A stretch of 64,000 nt of DNA from Parabacteroides bouchesdurhonensis (GTDB taxonomy: Bacteria > Bacteroidota > Bacteroidia > Bacteroidales > Tannerellaceae): contig NZ_LT896588.1 in the NCBI RefSeq assembly GCF_900186615.1, forward strand, positions 281,361 to 345,360. The letters run 5' to 3'. A program made the translations under genes and the position numbers. A model generated the notes under the pieces. The model did no database searches. It saw only the letters and a program-made list of their open reading frames with translations, and was not told where the DNA came from. Of the stretch, positions 54,054 through 63,990 are shown one piece after another; within the stretch, counting starts at the first letter, position 1; every line of letters starts with the position of its first letter.

Positions 54054-55298
54054 TTATTCAAAACGGATACTTCTGGCAGGTTCTATCTTCGTTATTAAAT
54101 AGGAAGGTCCCAGCATCATTAGCATTGCTACACATAAAGTTCCTATATTAAGTAAAATAAGAGAGAAGATACTTAAATCTATTGGAACAGCATCCAGGTA
54201 GTAAATAGAAGGATCTAAAGTTATTATATGAAAATACGACTGTATCAGGCATAAAGAAATACCGATAATGTTTCCCCAGAGCATGCCTTTACCTATCAAG
54301 AAAAAAGAAACATATAAAAAAATCCGACGTATGCTTGTATTATTTTGACCCAACGCTTTTAATATACCAATCATATTTGTTCTTTCCAGAATTATTATCA
54401 ACAAGCCCGAAATCATAGTAAAACCAGCAACAGCAAGCATTAATACCAATATAACCACAACATTAATATCTAATATATCCAGCCAATTGAATATCATAGG
54501 ATTCAATTCTTTTATAGAACGGGTATAAAAGGTATTGCCATTCCTGTCATGTTTATCCGCCATATCAAAGTATAAATCTTCTGCAATCTGGTCTAATTTA
54601 TCATAATCATTAATTTGTAATTCAAGTCCACTCACTTGATCTTTATCCCATCCATTTAAGCGGCGTATTTGTTTTATATCGGCAATAACAAATATCTTAT
54701 CATAATCTAAAAAGCCGGTCTCATAAATTCCTGTGATATGAAATTTACGGGCCCGTACATCCTCCTGAACAAAATAAGTAAGAAAAGAATCATCAACTTT
54801 CAGGTTCAATAAGTTTGCCAGATAACGGGAAACAATTACATCTGTAGAATTTTTATCCGGATGAATAGTAAAAAGCTCTCCTTCCTTCAAGTTATTACGA
54901 AAAAAAGTCCAATCATAATCTGAGTCTATTCCTTTCAACACAATACCTTGAAAATCATTTTCGGTTTTTAATATTCCCGGTTTTGTTGCAAAAGCTTCCA
55001 CATGAGAAATACCCGGAAAAGAACGAAGTTCATTCAACAAAGTATCGCTAACAGCTATGGGAGTAGATTCATAAGAAGCATTGCTGTCAAAGTTTGTAAT
55101 CTGAATATGTGAACCAAAACCAATAACTTTATTACGAACTTCTTTTTTGAATCCTATTACAATCGCAACAGAGAGAATCATTACAGCCAAACCAAAGGCG
55201 ATGCCAATAATGGCAATACGAACAGCAGGAGGAGTAACCTTCCGGTCCTCCTCCTTATTAAAATGTATCCTTTGCGCTATAAATAATTCTAAATTCAA
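54054..55298 (-). CDS. LolC/LolE-like FtsX-type permease
   Basis: 414 aa. The plan is one N-terminal transmembrane helix (about 28-50), a large periplasmic domain, then three helices in the FtsX permease domain (VILVLMLAVAGFTMISGLLIII; ILKALGQNNTSIRRIFLYVS is the coupling loop). This is the layout of LolC/E, the inner-membrane part of the lipoprotein-sorting ABC transporter. Its ATPase partner is not adjacent. It lies 16 bases after the aminotransferase gene. Confidence 0.85.
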   Translation of the reverse strand: MNLELFIAQRIHFNKEEDRKVTPPAVRIAIIGIAFGLAVMILSVAIVIGFKKEVRNKVIGFGSHIQITNFDSNASYESTPIAVSDTLLNELRSFPGISHVEAFATKPGILKTENDFQGIVLKGIDSDYDWTFFRNNLKEGELFTIHPDKNSTDVIVSRYLANLLNLKVDDSFLTYFVQEDVRARKFHITGIYETGFLDYDKIFVIADIKQIRRLNGWDKDQVSGLELQINDYDKLDQIAEDLYFDMADKHDRNGNTFYTRSIKELNPMIFNWLDILDINVVVILVLMLAVAGFTMISGLLIIILERTNMIGILKALGQNNTSIRRIFLYVSFFLIGKGMLWGNIIGISLCLIQSYFHIITLDPSIYYLDAVPIDLSIFSLILLNIGTLCVAMLMMLGPSYLITKIEPARSIRFE

Positions 55299-55314
55299 AG
55301 TAATAAATATTCAT

Positions 55315-56514
55315 TTATAAAACTCTGCCCGGATAAGCCTCCAAAGCTTTCCGAAGAACAACAAGAGCCTTTGCCAAATCCTCTTTTTTCAAAACATAAG
55401 CTATACGGACTTCATTTTTACCTAAACCGGGAGTTGTATAGAAACCTGAAGCCGGAGCCATCATAACCGTTTGCCCGTCATAACTGAATTCACTCAGGCA
55501 CCAAGCACAAAACTTGTCGGCATCGTCTACCGGAAGTTTTGCCACAGTATAAAAAGCCCCCATCGGTATGGGCGAGTAACAACCCGGAATCCTGTTCAGT
55601 CCGTCAATCAAAAACTTACGGCGTTCCACATATTCATTATATACATCCAACATATAATCTTCCGGCGTATCTAATGATGCTTCTGCTATAATCTGTCCGA
55701 TTAGTGGAGGACTCAAACGGGCCTGACACCACTTCATAACATTTTCCTTCACCATCTGGTTCTTCGTAATCAATGCACCAATGCGAATACCACATTCGCT
55801 ATAACGCTTGGATACAGAATCTACCAAAACCACATTATTCTCTATACCTTTCAAATGGAAGGCTGATATATAAGGGGCGCCTGTATAACAAAATTCGCGA
55901 TAAACTTCATCTGAAAACAAGAACAAATCGTATTTCTTTACAATATCACGAATCTGGTCCATTTCTTTCTGCGTATACAAATAACCGGTCGGATTATTCG
56001 GATTACAAATGAGGATAGCCTTTGTCCGGGGAGTAATCAATTCCTCAAACTTTTCCACAGAAGGAAGGGCAAATCCCTCATCTATAGAAGAAGGTATTGT
56101 TTTAATAACCGCACCACTGGAAATAGCAAATGCCATATAATTAGCATAAGCAGGTTCCGGCACTATAATTTCATCACCCGGATCAAGACAAGCCATGAAA
56201 GAAAAAAATACGGCCTCCGATCCTCCGGTAGTAATTATTATATCATCAACGTCTACATTTATATTAAATCTAGCATAATAATCAACCAGCTTCTCACGGA
56301 AACTACGGATACCTTCACTAGGTGAATACTCCAACACTTTACGATCTATACGACGCATCGCCTCCATCGCGACTTCCGGAGTAGGTAAATCGGGTTGTCC
56401 GATATTAAGATGATACACCTTGATTCCTTTCGCTTTCGCCTTATTTGCCAGCGGAACAAGTTTTCTGATAGGAGAAGCCGGCATATTGACTCCTCGTTGT
56501 GAGATGTTGGGCAT
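55315..56514 (-). CDS. class I/II aminotransferase
   Basis: 399 aa PLP enzyme of fold type I. The cofactor-binding Lys is in VDSVSKRYSECGIRIG; NPNNPTGY, SDEVYREF and GQPDLPTP are family blocks. Substrate is not fixed; similar enzymes are aspartate/aromatic aminotransferases. ATG 56514 is chosen because the -7 element (56549-56542) overlaps the alternative start at 56544. It is followed by the LolC/E-like gene. Confidence 0.9.
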   Translation of the reverse strand: MPNISQRGVNMPASPIRKLVPLANKAKAKGIKVYHLNIGQPDLPTPEVAMEAMRRIDRKVLEYSPSEGIRSFREKLVDYYARFNINVDVDDIIITTGGSEAVFFSFMACLDPGDEIIVPEPAYANYMAFAISSGAVIKTIPSSIDEGFALPSVEKFEELITPRTKAILICNPNNPTGYLYTQKEMDQIRDIVKKYDLFLFSDEVYREFCYTGAPYISAFHLKGIENNVVLVDSVSKRYSECGIRIGALITKNQMVKENVMKWCQARLSPPLIGQIIAEASLDTPEDYMLDVYNEYVERRKFLIDGLNRIPGCYSPIPMGAFYTVAKLPVDDADKFCAWCLSEFSYDGQTVMMAPASGFYTTPGLGKNEVRIAYVLKKEDLAKALVVLRKALEAYPGRVL

Positions 56515-56541
56515 TTCTATCTTTATTTTTCTTTTGAGTCG

Positions 56542-56549
56542 CAAAGATA
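56542..56549 (-). promoter_or_regulatory. aminotransferase promoter -7 element
   Basis: TATCTTTG on the minus strand, 27 bases before the ATG at 56514. No clear -33 box. Confidence 0.45.
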
Positions 56550-56647
56550 ATAATAATTGACAACAGACTACGGAGAGTTGATAATTATTTGTTCACAATA
56601 AAGCCTTTATCCATCAATTACACACTCAACATGAAATAAACAAAAGA

Positions 56648-57544
56648 TTAAATCCCGGGACGTGGAGAGTCTTTACTGGCATGCATCGTTGAAACGAAAG
56701 CATTTGGATCAATATCCGTCACTTCATTTTTTAAACGGGGAAGATCTTTACGTTCTGCTATTGTAAATATAATTTCAGTTTCATGCCCTTCATACATTCC
56801 GCGCCCATGTATAAACGTTCCACGCATACCCAGCTTATTGACAATCAAATCTTTCATTTCCTGCGTTTTCTTGGAAACAATAAATACGGCACGATTGGGA
56901 TTTTCTACCTGAAACATCTCCACAATCTTTCCATATACAAAAATGGTAAACCACGAATATAAAGGAACGGCCCAATCCTGAAATACGATCAATCCCAATA
57001 ATACAACAACCGAGTCCAGTACAATAATCATATTACTTACTTTCAGGTTAGAATCATTAGCAATGACACGTGCCAGCACATCTGTTCCCGCACTCGTGCT
57101 TTGAGCGCGAAATATACATGTTACTCCCATTCCCAATATAGCCCCTCCATAAAATGCGGCAATAAAAGCATCATTCTCAACTAAGGGATTTACAAGAAAA
57201 TAAGACAATGTATCTGTAAATATGGAAATCAAAAGAAAAGTTACAATCGTCTTTGGTCCGGAAGATAATCCGATCTTCTTCATAGCCAAAAACATCAATG
57301 GAATATTAAAACACAAAGCTGTAGCACCCATCGGCAATCCTTCGGGAAGAAAAGAAAACATTCCTTTCGTGACATAATGAATAACAATGGAAATACCATA
57401 AACTCCTCCAGGAACAATTTTATATGGAGCCAAAAAGAGGACATAACTAAGTGCCTGTAAAAACGAGCCTACAACAATTAATGCATAATCTATTGCGTTG
57501 CTTTTTAATATAGCATTAGAAGGTACCGTAATTTTTTGTTTCAT
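56648..57544 (-). CDS. YitT-family membrane protein
   Basis: 298 aa. Five to six hydrophobic helices in the first ~190 residues (the YitT domain: LAPYKIVPGGVYGISIVI; FRAQSTSAGTDVLARVI) are followed by a cytoplasmic DUF2179 domain (about 205-290, ending GTFIHGRGMYEGHETEIIF). Function not established. A -7 element TATATTTG lies at 57585-57578. Confidence 0.88.
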   Translation of the reverse strand: MKQKITVPSNAILKSNAIDYALIVVGSFLQALSYVLFLAPYKIVPGGVYGISIVIHYVTKGMFSFLPEGLPMGATALCFNIPLMFLAMKKIGLSSGPKTIVTFLLISIFTDTLSYFLVNPLVENDAFIAAFYGGAILGMGVTCIFRAQSTSAGTDVLARVIANDSNLKVSNMIIVLDSVVVLLGLIVFQDWAVPLYSWFTIFVYGKIVEMFQVENPNRAVFIVSKKTQEMKDLIVNKLGMRGTFIHGRGMYEGHETEIIFTIAERKDLPRLKNEVTDIDPNAFVSTMHASKDSPRPGI

Positions 57545-57577
57545 GTTTTGAATTAAGCGTTATTTAGAAAAATGCCA

Positions 57578-57585
57578 CAAATATA
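57578..57585 (-). promoter_or_regulatory. yitT-family gene -7 element
   Basis: TATATTTG on the minus strand, 33 bases before the ATG. No consensus -33 box. Confidence 0.4.
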
Positions 57586-57618
57586 AATAAAAAAACAAAC
57601 AAGCATTGATATATAACA

Positions 57619-58794
57619 TTAATCCATTTTCTTATTTTTCTCATAGGAAAATCTTACCCAATGCAAATAGACCCATAAAGACAAAACACAACATCCTGCA
57701 CCAACAAGATAAGCTGTCGCAAGATCAAACTTTGAAGCTATAAATCCGGCAGAAAGCATTCCGGCTCCCATACCCAAATCAAAAGATGTCAAATAAGTAG
57801 ATGTTGCCGTTCCTCTTTGGCTATGAGATGCAACATTCACAAAAAGACATTGAAAGGCAGGGACGCTTACACCAAAACCTATACCAATTGCTAAGGCGGA
57901 AATAAAAAACACAGATTCTGTTCTGAATAAAGCAAACACAGCAAACGATAAAGTTAAACTAATTAATGAACAAACTGAAACTGTATGGATTTTCCCATGG
58001 TCAACCAATCGTCCTGAAATAAGACGAGCCGTACCCACTCCTACAGCCATACAAATAAAAAAATATCCCGGATTAGACACATTTATTTCTTTACCATACA
58101 ATACGGCAAACGAGATAATCATACCGTATGGAATTGCAACCAGCATATAAGATAAAGCAGAAGGCAACGCCTGTATCAATATAAAACGGTCAAGAGAAAA
58201 AGAAGGTTTAGGCAACTTTTCCCGTTTAGGATAACGAATCAGGCAAACGGAAAGAACTCCGACAAGAGCAATAATAAGTCCTGCCCAAATTATTGAAGTA
58301 AAACCATTGCGAGCATATAATGCGACGGCGACTAAAGGAGCCAAAGACATTGCCAGATTTATGGTAAGTCCATAAAAGCCCATTCCCTCTCCCCTCCGTT
58401 TTGAGGGAATTACATCTATGGCAATCGTATTCCCCGAAACGGAAGTCAACCCCATAAAACCTCCTTGCAAAAAACGGACAAGCATAATAGTTAGGACTGT
58501 TACTGCAAAAAAGTAACCTGTAAACATAAAAGCAAATAAAGTAAAAGCAAACAAATACAGAGGTTTGCGTGAAACACAATCTACCAAATAACCGGAAAAT
58601 GGGCGAACGCACAACAAACCAATGGTATAGCTGGATAATACCAAACCCACTTTGGACGTATCGATACCAAGTTCCTCCACCAAATAAACAGGTATAGTTG
58701 GCATCAACATATAAAAAGCAAAATTCATCAGGAAGTAGGAAATACAACACTGTATGAAGTTCCGGTTCCAAAGTGCCCGATTTATATCTTTCAT
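57619..58794 (-). CDS. MFS transporter
   Basis: 391 aa with 12 hydrophobic helices. The MFS loop between helices 2 and 3 is recognisable (RPFSGYLVDCVSRKPLY), and GERRGEGMG-like PSKRRGEGMGFYG is typical of drug:proton antiporter subfamilies. Substrate unknown. It lies 33 bases downstream of the ABC-F gene on the same strand. Confidence 0.85.
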   Translation of the reverse strand: MKDINRALWNRNFIQCCISYFLMNFAFYMLMPTIPVYLVEELGIDTSKVGLVLSSYTIGLLCVRPFSGYLVDCVSRKPLYLFAFTLFAFMFTGYFFAVTVLTIMLVRFLQGGFMGLTSVSGNTIAIDVIPSKRRGEGMGFYGLTINLAMSLAPLVAVALYARNGFTSIIWAGLIIALVGVLSVCLIRYPKREKLPKPSFSLDRFILIQALPSALSYMLVAIPYGMIISFAVLYGKEINVSNPGYFFICMAVGVGTARLISGRLVDHGKIHTVSVCSLISLTLSFAVFALFRTESVFFISALAIGIGFGVSVPAFQCLFVNVASHSQRGTATSTYLTSFDLGMGAGMLSAGFIASKFDLATAYLVGAGCCVLSLWVYLHWVRFSYEKNKKMD

Positions 58795-58827
58795 TTTCTC
58801 TATTTACGACACAATAGCCCGTGTTCT

Positions 58828-60708
58828 TTATGCAAGTTCACTCAACTCCAGCCAACGCATTGTCTTTTCATCTATTTCTTCCATCACTTTCGCGATACGA
58901 TCAGCTTTTGCCATTAACTCATCATTTGCCAATACTCCGCTACTCATTGCACTCTCCAATTCGGCTTTCTCTGCTTCAAGAGCCGGAATTTCCAGTTCTA
59001 AAGCCTCAAATTCTTTTTTCTCTTTAAATGATAGCTTCTTTTTCGGCTCACTCTGCGAACGGTTAGATTTTTCCGGAACAGGATTTGTTTTTGACTGGCG
59101 GATAGCTTCCTCTTCCTTCTCTTGCTGTTCTATGGCCTCTTTCCAGTCTCTATATTGCGTATAATTTCCCGGAAAATCTTTTATATCTGCATTTCCTCTA
59201 AAAACCAACAAATGATCTACGACTTTATCCATAAAATAACGGTCGTGAGAAACAACAATCACACAGCCCTTAAAACTTTTCAAATACTCTTCCAGAACAT
59301 TTAAAGTTACAATATCCAAATCATTTGTAGGTTCATCCAATACCAGAAAATTCGGACTACGCATTAAAACGGTACATAAGTACAAACGTCGCTTTTCTCC
59401 TCCACTCAACTTATAAATATAGCTATATTGTTTTTCCGGAGTAAACAGAAAATAATTGAGAAATTGCGAAACTCCCATTTTACGATCGTCTCCCAAATCA
59501 ACATATTCAGCAATATCCTGCACAACATCTATAACCTTCATTTGTTCGTCAAATTGCAGGCCATCCTGGCTATAATAACCGAACCGCACAGTTTCTCCAA
59601 TATCAAAAACACCGCTATCAGGTTCAACTTCTCCCATCAACATTTTAATAAATGTAGACTTCCCTGTTCCGTTATTTCCAACAATACCCATTTTCTCATA
59701 GCGGGCAAAGATGTAATTGAAATCTTCAACAATTTTCAAATCACCATAACTTTTACTGATATGTTGGGCTTCAAATATTTTAGAACCAATATAAGACGCC
59801 TTTACATCCAAATTAACATGGCCTGCATCTCGCTGTTGCTTTGCTTTTTTTTCTAATTCATAAAACGCATCAATACGATATTTGGCTTTTGTTCCTCGCG
59901 CCTGCGGTTGACGGCGCATCCAATCCAATTCCTTCCGAAGTAAATTATTTGCCCGTTCCACATCAGCATTCAATGCATCTACTCGCTCCTGACGTTTCTC
60001 AAGATAATAACTGTAATTCCCTTTGTATTGATAAATCTGCTTTCGATCTATTTCAATAACTTCACTACAGACACGGTCCAGAAAATAACGATCGTGTGTC
60101 ACCATCAACAGACTGATATTGGCACGACTTAAATAACCTTCCAACCATTCCGTCATCTCCAAATCCAAATGATTCGTCGGTTCATCTAAAATAATAAGTT
60201 CCGGGTCTGTTATCAGAACATTGGCAAGAGCAACACGTTTCAATTGACCTCCGGATAATTCCGATATTTTCTGGTCAAAATTATGAATTTTCAATTGCCC
60301 TAATATTTGCTTTGCCTTTTGCTCATAATCCCAAGCTTTCAGATTATCCATTCGAAGAAGGATATCTTCCAAATTCGGGTGATCTTCCTCTTTCATAGCC
60401 TGTTCGTATTCAGCAATAAGACGCACGGTTTCATTCGAGGAATAAAAACAAGCCTGTAAAACGGTCAATTCCGGCGGATATACAGGAGATTGTTCCAAAT
60501 AGCCCACTCTTAAATCATTACTAAAAACCACTGATCCGCTATCATAATCTTCTTTACCGGCAATAATGTTGAGCAATGTTGTTTTACCGGAACCATTTTT
60601 AGCGATCAAGCCAATTTTCTGACCTTGCGAAATTCCAAATGTAATATCTTCAAACAACACTAAATCGCCGAAACTCTTCGTCAAGCCATTTATATTTAAT
60701 TGTGACAT
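58828..60708 (-). CDS. ABC-F family ATPase (Uup-like)
   Basis: 626 aa with two ABC ATPase domains and no membrane part. Walker A motifs GLIAKNGSGKTTLLN and GIVGNNGTGKSTFIK, signatures LSGGQLKRVALA and LSGGEKRRLYL, and Walker B ILDEPTNHLD and LDEPTNDLD are all intact. The C-terminal ~100 residues are a basic/acidic coiled coil, as in Uup. ABC-F proteins act on the ribosome. A -7 element TACATTTG lies at 60741-60734 and an AAAGGAG site precedes the start. Confidence 0.93.
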   Translation of the reverse strand: MSQLNINGLTKSFGDLVLFEDITFGISQGQKIGLIAKNGSGKTTLLNIIAGKEDYDSGSVVFSNDLRVGYLEQSPVYPPELTVLQACFYSSNETVRLIAEYEQAMKEEDHPNLEDILLRMDNLKAWDYEQKAKQILGQLKIHNFDQKISELSGGQLKRVALANVLITDPELIILDEPTNHLDLEMTEWLEGYLSRANISLLMVTHDRYFLDRVCSEVIEIDRKQIYQYKGNYSYYLEKRQERVDALNADVERANNLLRKELDWMRRQPQARGTKAKYRIDAFYELEKKAKQQRDAGHVNLDVKASYIGSKIFEAQHISKSYGDLKIVEDFNYIFARYEKMGIVGNNGTGKSTFIKMLMGEVEPDSGVFDIGETVRFGYYSQDGLQFDEQMKVIDVVQDIAEYVDLGDDRKMGVSQFLNYFLFTPEKQYSYIYKLSGGEKRRLYLCTVLMRSPNFLVLDEPTNDLDIVTLNVLEEYLKSFKGCVIVVSHDRYFMDKVVDHLLVFRGNADIKDFPGNYTQYRDWKEAIEQQEKEEEAIRQSKTNPVPEKSNRSQSEPKKKLSFKEKKEFEALELEIPALEAEKAELESAMSSGVLANDELMAKADRIAKVMEEIDEKTMRWLELSELA

Positions 60709-60733
60709 TAAACTCTCCTTTTATTTTTAGTGG

Positions 60734-60741
60734 CAAATGTA
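60734..60741 (-). promoter_or_regulatory. ABC-F gene -7 element
   Basis: TACATTTG on the minus strand, 25 bases before the ATG; it diverges from the nhaD element at 60794. Confidence 0.45.
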
Positions 60742-60793
60742 ATAAAAACAAAACCATTTTATAAGCTGCCTGTTAATTCATTTAGAAAATACC

Positions 60794-60801
60794 TACTTTT
60801 G
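60794..60801 (+). promoter_or_regulatory. nhaD promoter -7 element
   Basis: TACTTTTG fits TAnnTTTG, 40 bases before the ATG at 60842. No good -33 box. Confidence 0.45.
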
Positions 60802-60841
60802 TATCCTAAAAAACAAACACAAATATTTAATAGATAGAAAT

Positions 60842-62272
60842 ATGTTAACAAGCATGATAATTATCTTTTTAGTTGGATACCTTTTAATAGCATTAGAACA
60901 TCCGCTAAAAATCAATAAAGCAGGAACAGCTCTTCTTGTCGGCACTATATTATGGACTTTATATACATATGGAGCACCTACTTTTATCCCCGAAGCATCG
61001 GCAGAAGAGTTTAAACTCTTTTTAGAACATAACCCATCTCTTTCTACCGCAACGTTTAAAGAACAATGTATTCATTTCGTTATAGAACATCAAGTTTTAG
61101 ATTGTATCGGTGAAATTGCAGAAACGCTTATATTTCTGATTGGCGCTATGCTTACCGTTGAATTGATTGACGTACATGGAGGTTTTATGTTCATCACAAA
61201 CCGCATCACCACAAAGAAGAAACGGAATCTATTATTCATGGTTGCCACTATCACATTCTTTATGTCCGCAGTATTAGATAACTTGACGACTTCTATCGTT
61301 ATGATTATGTTAATACGAAAACTAATTGGCGATTATAAAGAAAGGTGGATATTCGGAAGTATCATTATCATTGCAGCAAACAGTGGTGGTGCCTGGTCTC
61401 CAATCGGTGATGTCACAACCATAATGCTATGGGTAAGAGGTAACATTTCAACTTCGGCAACCATACCGCACTTACTTTTGCCCAGTATTGTTTCCGCTTT
61501 AATACCTGTTTTGATCACAATGCGTTCTCTTCATGGAAACATTACTCCTCCTAATGCTTTTGAAACCGACCCTAACGACGAATTACTTAGAATATTAAAG
61601 AAGAAAGAAAAATTATCTATACTCATTTTAGGTATTTCCTGTTTGCTATTCGTGCCTGTTTTTAAAACAATAACTCATTTACCTCCTTTCATGGGAATAT
61701 TAATGGGAGTTGGTATTTTATGGTTTTATACAGAAATAATATATAGAGGAAATAACATCAACGAGGATTTAAAGCTTCGCCTCTCTAAAGTAGTCCACCG
61801 TATAGACGGTTCTACCCTTTTATTCTTTTTGGGCATTTTATTGGCAGTGGATGCTTTACGATGCAGTGGCGCTCTTGCCGATTTCTCTCTTTGGTTAGAT
61901 AAAAATGTAGGAAACGTATATGCTGTCAATCTAATTATAGGAACATTTTCAGCCATAGTAGATAATGTTCCTTTGGTTGCCGGAGCAATGGGTATGTATC
62001 CTATAGCAAATGAAACAATGGTTGCTGCTGCCGCCGATCCGGTTTATATGTCACATTTTGTGCAGGATGGCGTATTTTGGCAATTCCTGGCCTATTGCGC
62101 AGGCGTAGGAGGAAGCATGCTTATTGTTGGTTCTGCCGCCGGTGTCGTTGTGATGGGATTAGAGCGTATCAATTTCATATGGTATTTAAAACATATATCT
62201 TTACTGGCGCTTATAGGTTACCTGGCTGGAGCCAGTGTATATATTATTCAAAGAGTTATATTTAACTTTTAA
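60842..62272 (+). CDS. nhaD: NhaD-type sodium/proton antiporter
   Basis: 476 aa with about 12-13 hydrophobic helices. Segments VLDNLTTSIVMIMLIRKL and GGAWSPIGDVTTIMLW and the C-terminal VDNVPLVAGAMGMYP are characteristic of NhaD. It expels Na+ in exchange for protons at the inner membrane. It lies 11 bases before a sugar kinase gene, so it may be co-transcribed with the amino-sugar genes; a functional link is not obvious. Confidence 0.92.
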   Translation: MLTSMIIIFLVGYLLIALEHPLKINKAGTALLVGTILWTLYTYGAPTFIPEASAEEFKLFLEHNPSLSTATFKEQCIHFVIEHQVLDCIGEIAETLIFLIGAMLTVELIDVHGGFMFITNRITTKKKRNLLFMVATITFFMSAVLDNLTTSIVMIMLIRKLIGDYKERWIFGSIIIIAANSGGAWSPIGDVTTIMLWVRGNISTSATIPHLLLPSIVSALIPVLITMRSLHGNITPPNAFETDPNDELLRILKKKEKLSILILGISCLLFVPVFKTITHLPPFMGILMGVGILWFYTEIIYRGNNINEDLKLRLSKVVHRIDGSTLLFFLGILLAVDALRCSGALADFSLWLDKNVGNVYAVNLIIGTFSAIVDNVPLVAGAMGMYPIANETMVAAAADPVYMSHFVQDGVFWQFLAYCAGVGGSMLIVGSAAGVVVMGLERINFIWYLKHISLLALIGYLAGASVYIIQRVIFNF

Positions 62273-62283
62273 AACAAACGGTT

Positions 62284-63135
62284 ATGATATTGATTGCAGA
62301 TAGTGGTTCCACTAAAACGGAATGGTGTATAGTTAATGAAAAAACAGGCACTCCCGTTCAGTCTATTTTTACAGCAGGAACGAATCCTTATTTTCAGACA
62401 TCTGAAAGTATTGCCGAAGAAATAGAAGGAGCACTCTGCCCGGCTATTGCTCAATATAATTCTAAAATAGAAGCCATCTATTTTTATGGAGCAGGATGTG
62501 CTTTTCCTGAAAAAAACAAAATTATAGCAGACGTATTGCAACACTATATACCTGCACCGGTAGAGGTTTACAGTGATTTGATGGCTGCCGCCCGTTCTCT
62601 GTGTAAAACAAATGCAGGAATAGCATGTATACTTGGAACAGGTTCTAACTCCTGTTTATTTGACGGAGTAGAAATAATAGAACACGTTTCTCCTCTCGGT
62701 TTTATTTTAGGAGACGAAGGAAGCGGAGCCGTATTAGGAAAATTACTCGTTGGAGATTGCCTGAAACATCAATTACCGGAAGCTTTGGTTAAGAAGTTCA
62801 TGAAACAATACGAACTTACTCCGGAATTAATTTTGGAAAGAGTATATAAACAGCCTTTTCCAAATCGGTTTTTAGCAACACTTTCACACTTTCTATTAGA
62901 GAATATTACGGAACAGCCCATTTACAATATCGTATATTCCAGTTTTCGCAATTTCTTTGTTCGTAATGTAATGCAATATGACGAATACAACAAACTTCCT
63001 ATACATTTTACAGGTTCAATTGCATTCTATTATAAAGAAATACTTAAAGAAGTTGCATTATCACTAAATTTGCATTTGGGAAATATAGAAAAGGCACCAA
63101 TGTCCGGTCTTATTTCTTTTCACACACATAGATAA
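62284..63135 (+). CDS. BadF/BadG-type N-acetyl-amino-sugar kinase
   Basis: 283 aa ASKHA-fold kinase. ATP-binding motifs are LIADSGSTKTEW (phosphate 1), GIACILGTGSN (phosphate 2), and GFILGDEGSGAVLG. It sits 6 bases before murQ. Kinases of this kind phosphorylate GlcNAc or MurNAc; in Tannerella forsythia a MurNAc kinase gene neighbours murQ, as I recall. The product would then be MurNAc-6-phosphate, the MurQ substrate. Which sugar is used here is inferred. Confidence 0.85.
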   Translation: MILIADSGSTKTEWCIVNEKTGTPVQSIFTAGTNPYFQTSESIAEEIEGALCPAIAQYNSKIEAIYFYGAGCAFPEKNKIIADVLQHYIPAPVEVYSDLMAAARSLCKTNAGIACILGTGSNSCLFDGVEIIEHVSPLGFILGDEGSGAVLGKLLVGDCLKHQLPEALVKKFMKQYELTPELILERVYKQPFPNRFLATLSHFLLENITEQPIYNIVYSSFRNFFVRNVMQYDEYNKLPIHFTGSIAFYYKEILKEVALSLNLHLGNIEKAPMSGLISFHTHR

Positions 63136-63141
63136 ACAAAT

Positions 63142-63972
63142 ATGACATTCCAGAAAATTACCGAGTCCGACTCATTATACCATGACCTGGAAAAAATGTC
63201 TGTTCATGAAATATTGGAAGACATTAACAGGGAAGATCAGAAAGTGGCAATTGCCGTAAGCAAAGTAATTCCACAAATAGAAAAGCTGGTAACTGCTATT
63301 GTTGAACGGATGAAGCAAGGTGGCAGAATCTTCTATTTAGGAGCTGGAACCAGTGGGCGGTTAGGCGTACTTGATGCATCGGAAATACCACCAACATATG
63401 GCATGCCTAATACTTTCGTTATCGGACTGATAGCCGGAGGAGACATTGCGCTGAGAAATCCGGTAGAAGCCGCCGAAGATGACCTGAAAAAAGGCTGGGA
63501 AGAATTACAAGCCCATAATATAAATAAAATGGACACGGTCATCGGTATAGCGGCTTCCGGAACTACTCCCTACGTGATTGGAGCACTTCACAATGCTAGA
63601 GAACAAGGTATTCTCACAGCATCTATTTCCTGTAATCCGGATTCGCCAATGGCAAAAGAAGCGGACATTGCTATCGAACCAATCGTCGGACCTGAATTTG
63701 TAACGGGTAGCACAAGGATGAAAAGCGGCACGGCTCAAAAAATGGTATTGAATATGATTACTACCTCTACTATGATTAAGTTAGATCGCGTGAAAGGCAA
63801 CCGGATGGTGAATATGCAACTTACCAACCAAAAATTGATAGACCGTGGAACACGAATGATAATGGAAGAACTCAGGTTAGATTATGACCAGGCCAAACAT
63901 CTTCTTCTCCTGCATGGTTCCGTGCAGGAAGCAATAGATTCATTTCACAGGGAATGGCGATTAAACCAATAA
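63142..63972 (+). CDS. murQ: N-acetylmuramic acid 6-phosphate etherase
   Basis: 276 aa, SIS-fold enzyme that cleaves the lactyl ether of MurNAc-6-phosphate to give GlcNAc-6-phosphate, a step in cell-wall recycling or use of scavenged peptidoglycan sugars. The family motif RIFYLGAGTSGRLGVLDASE and the sugar-phosphate segment GSTRMKSGTAQKMVLN are intact. The upstream kinase probably makes its substrate, and an unfinished gene begins 18 bases downstream. Confidence 0.95.
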   Translation: MTFQKITESDSLYHDLEKMSVHEILEDINREDQKVAIAVSKVIPQIEKLVTAIVERMKQGGRIFYLGAGTSGRLGVLDASEIPPTYGMPNTFVIGLIAGGDIALRNPVEAAEDDLKKGWEELQAHNINKMDTVIGIAASGTTPYVIGALHNAREQGILTASISCNPDSPMAKEADIAIEPIVGPEFVTGSTRMKSGTAQKMVLNMITTSTMIKLDRVKGNRMVNMQLTNQKLIDRGTRMIMEELRLDYDQAKHLLLLHGSVQEAIDSFHREWRLNQ

Positions 63973-63990
63973 TAAAAAGGAGGTAATATT

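Noticed and set aside
58226-58771. 181-codon open frame inside the MFS gene on the same strand
   Set aside because: It is a shifted frame of the MFS coding sequence with a Cys/Phe/Tyr-rich product and no motif.
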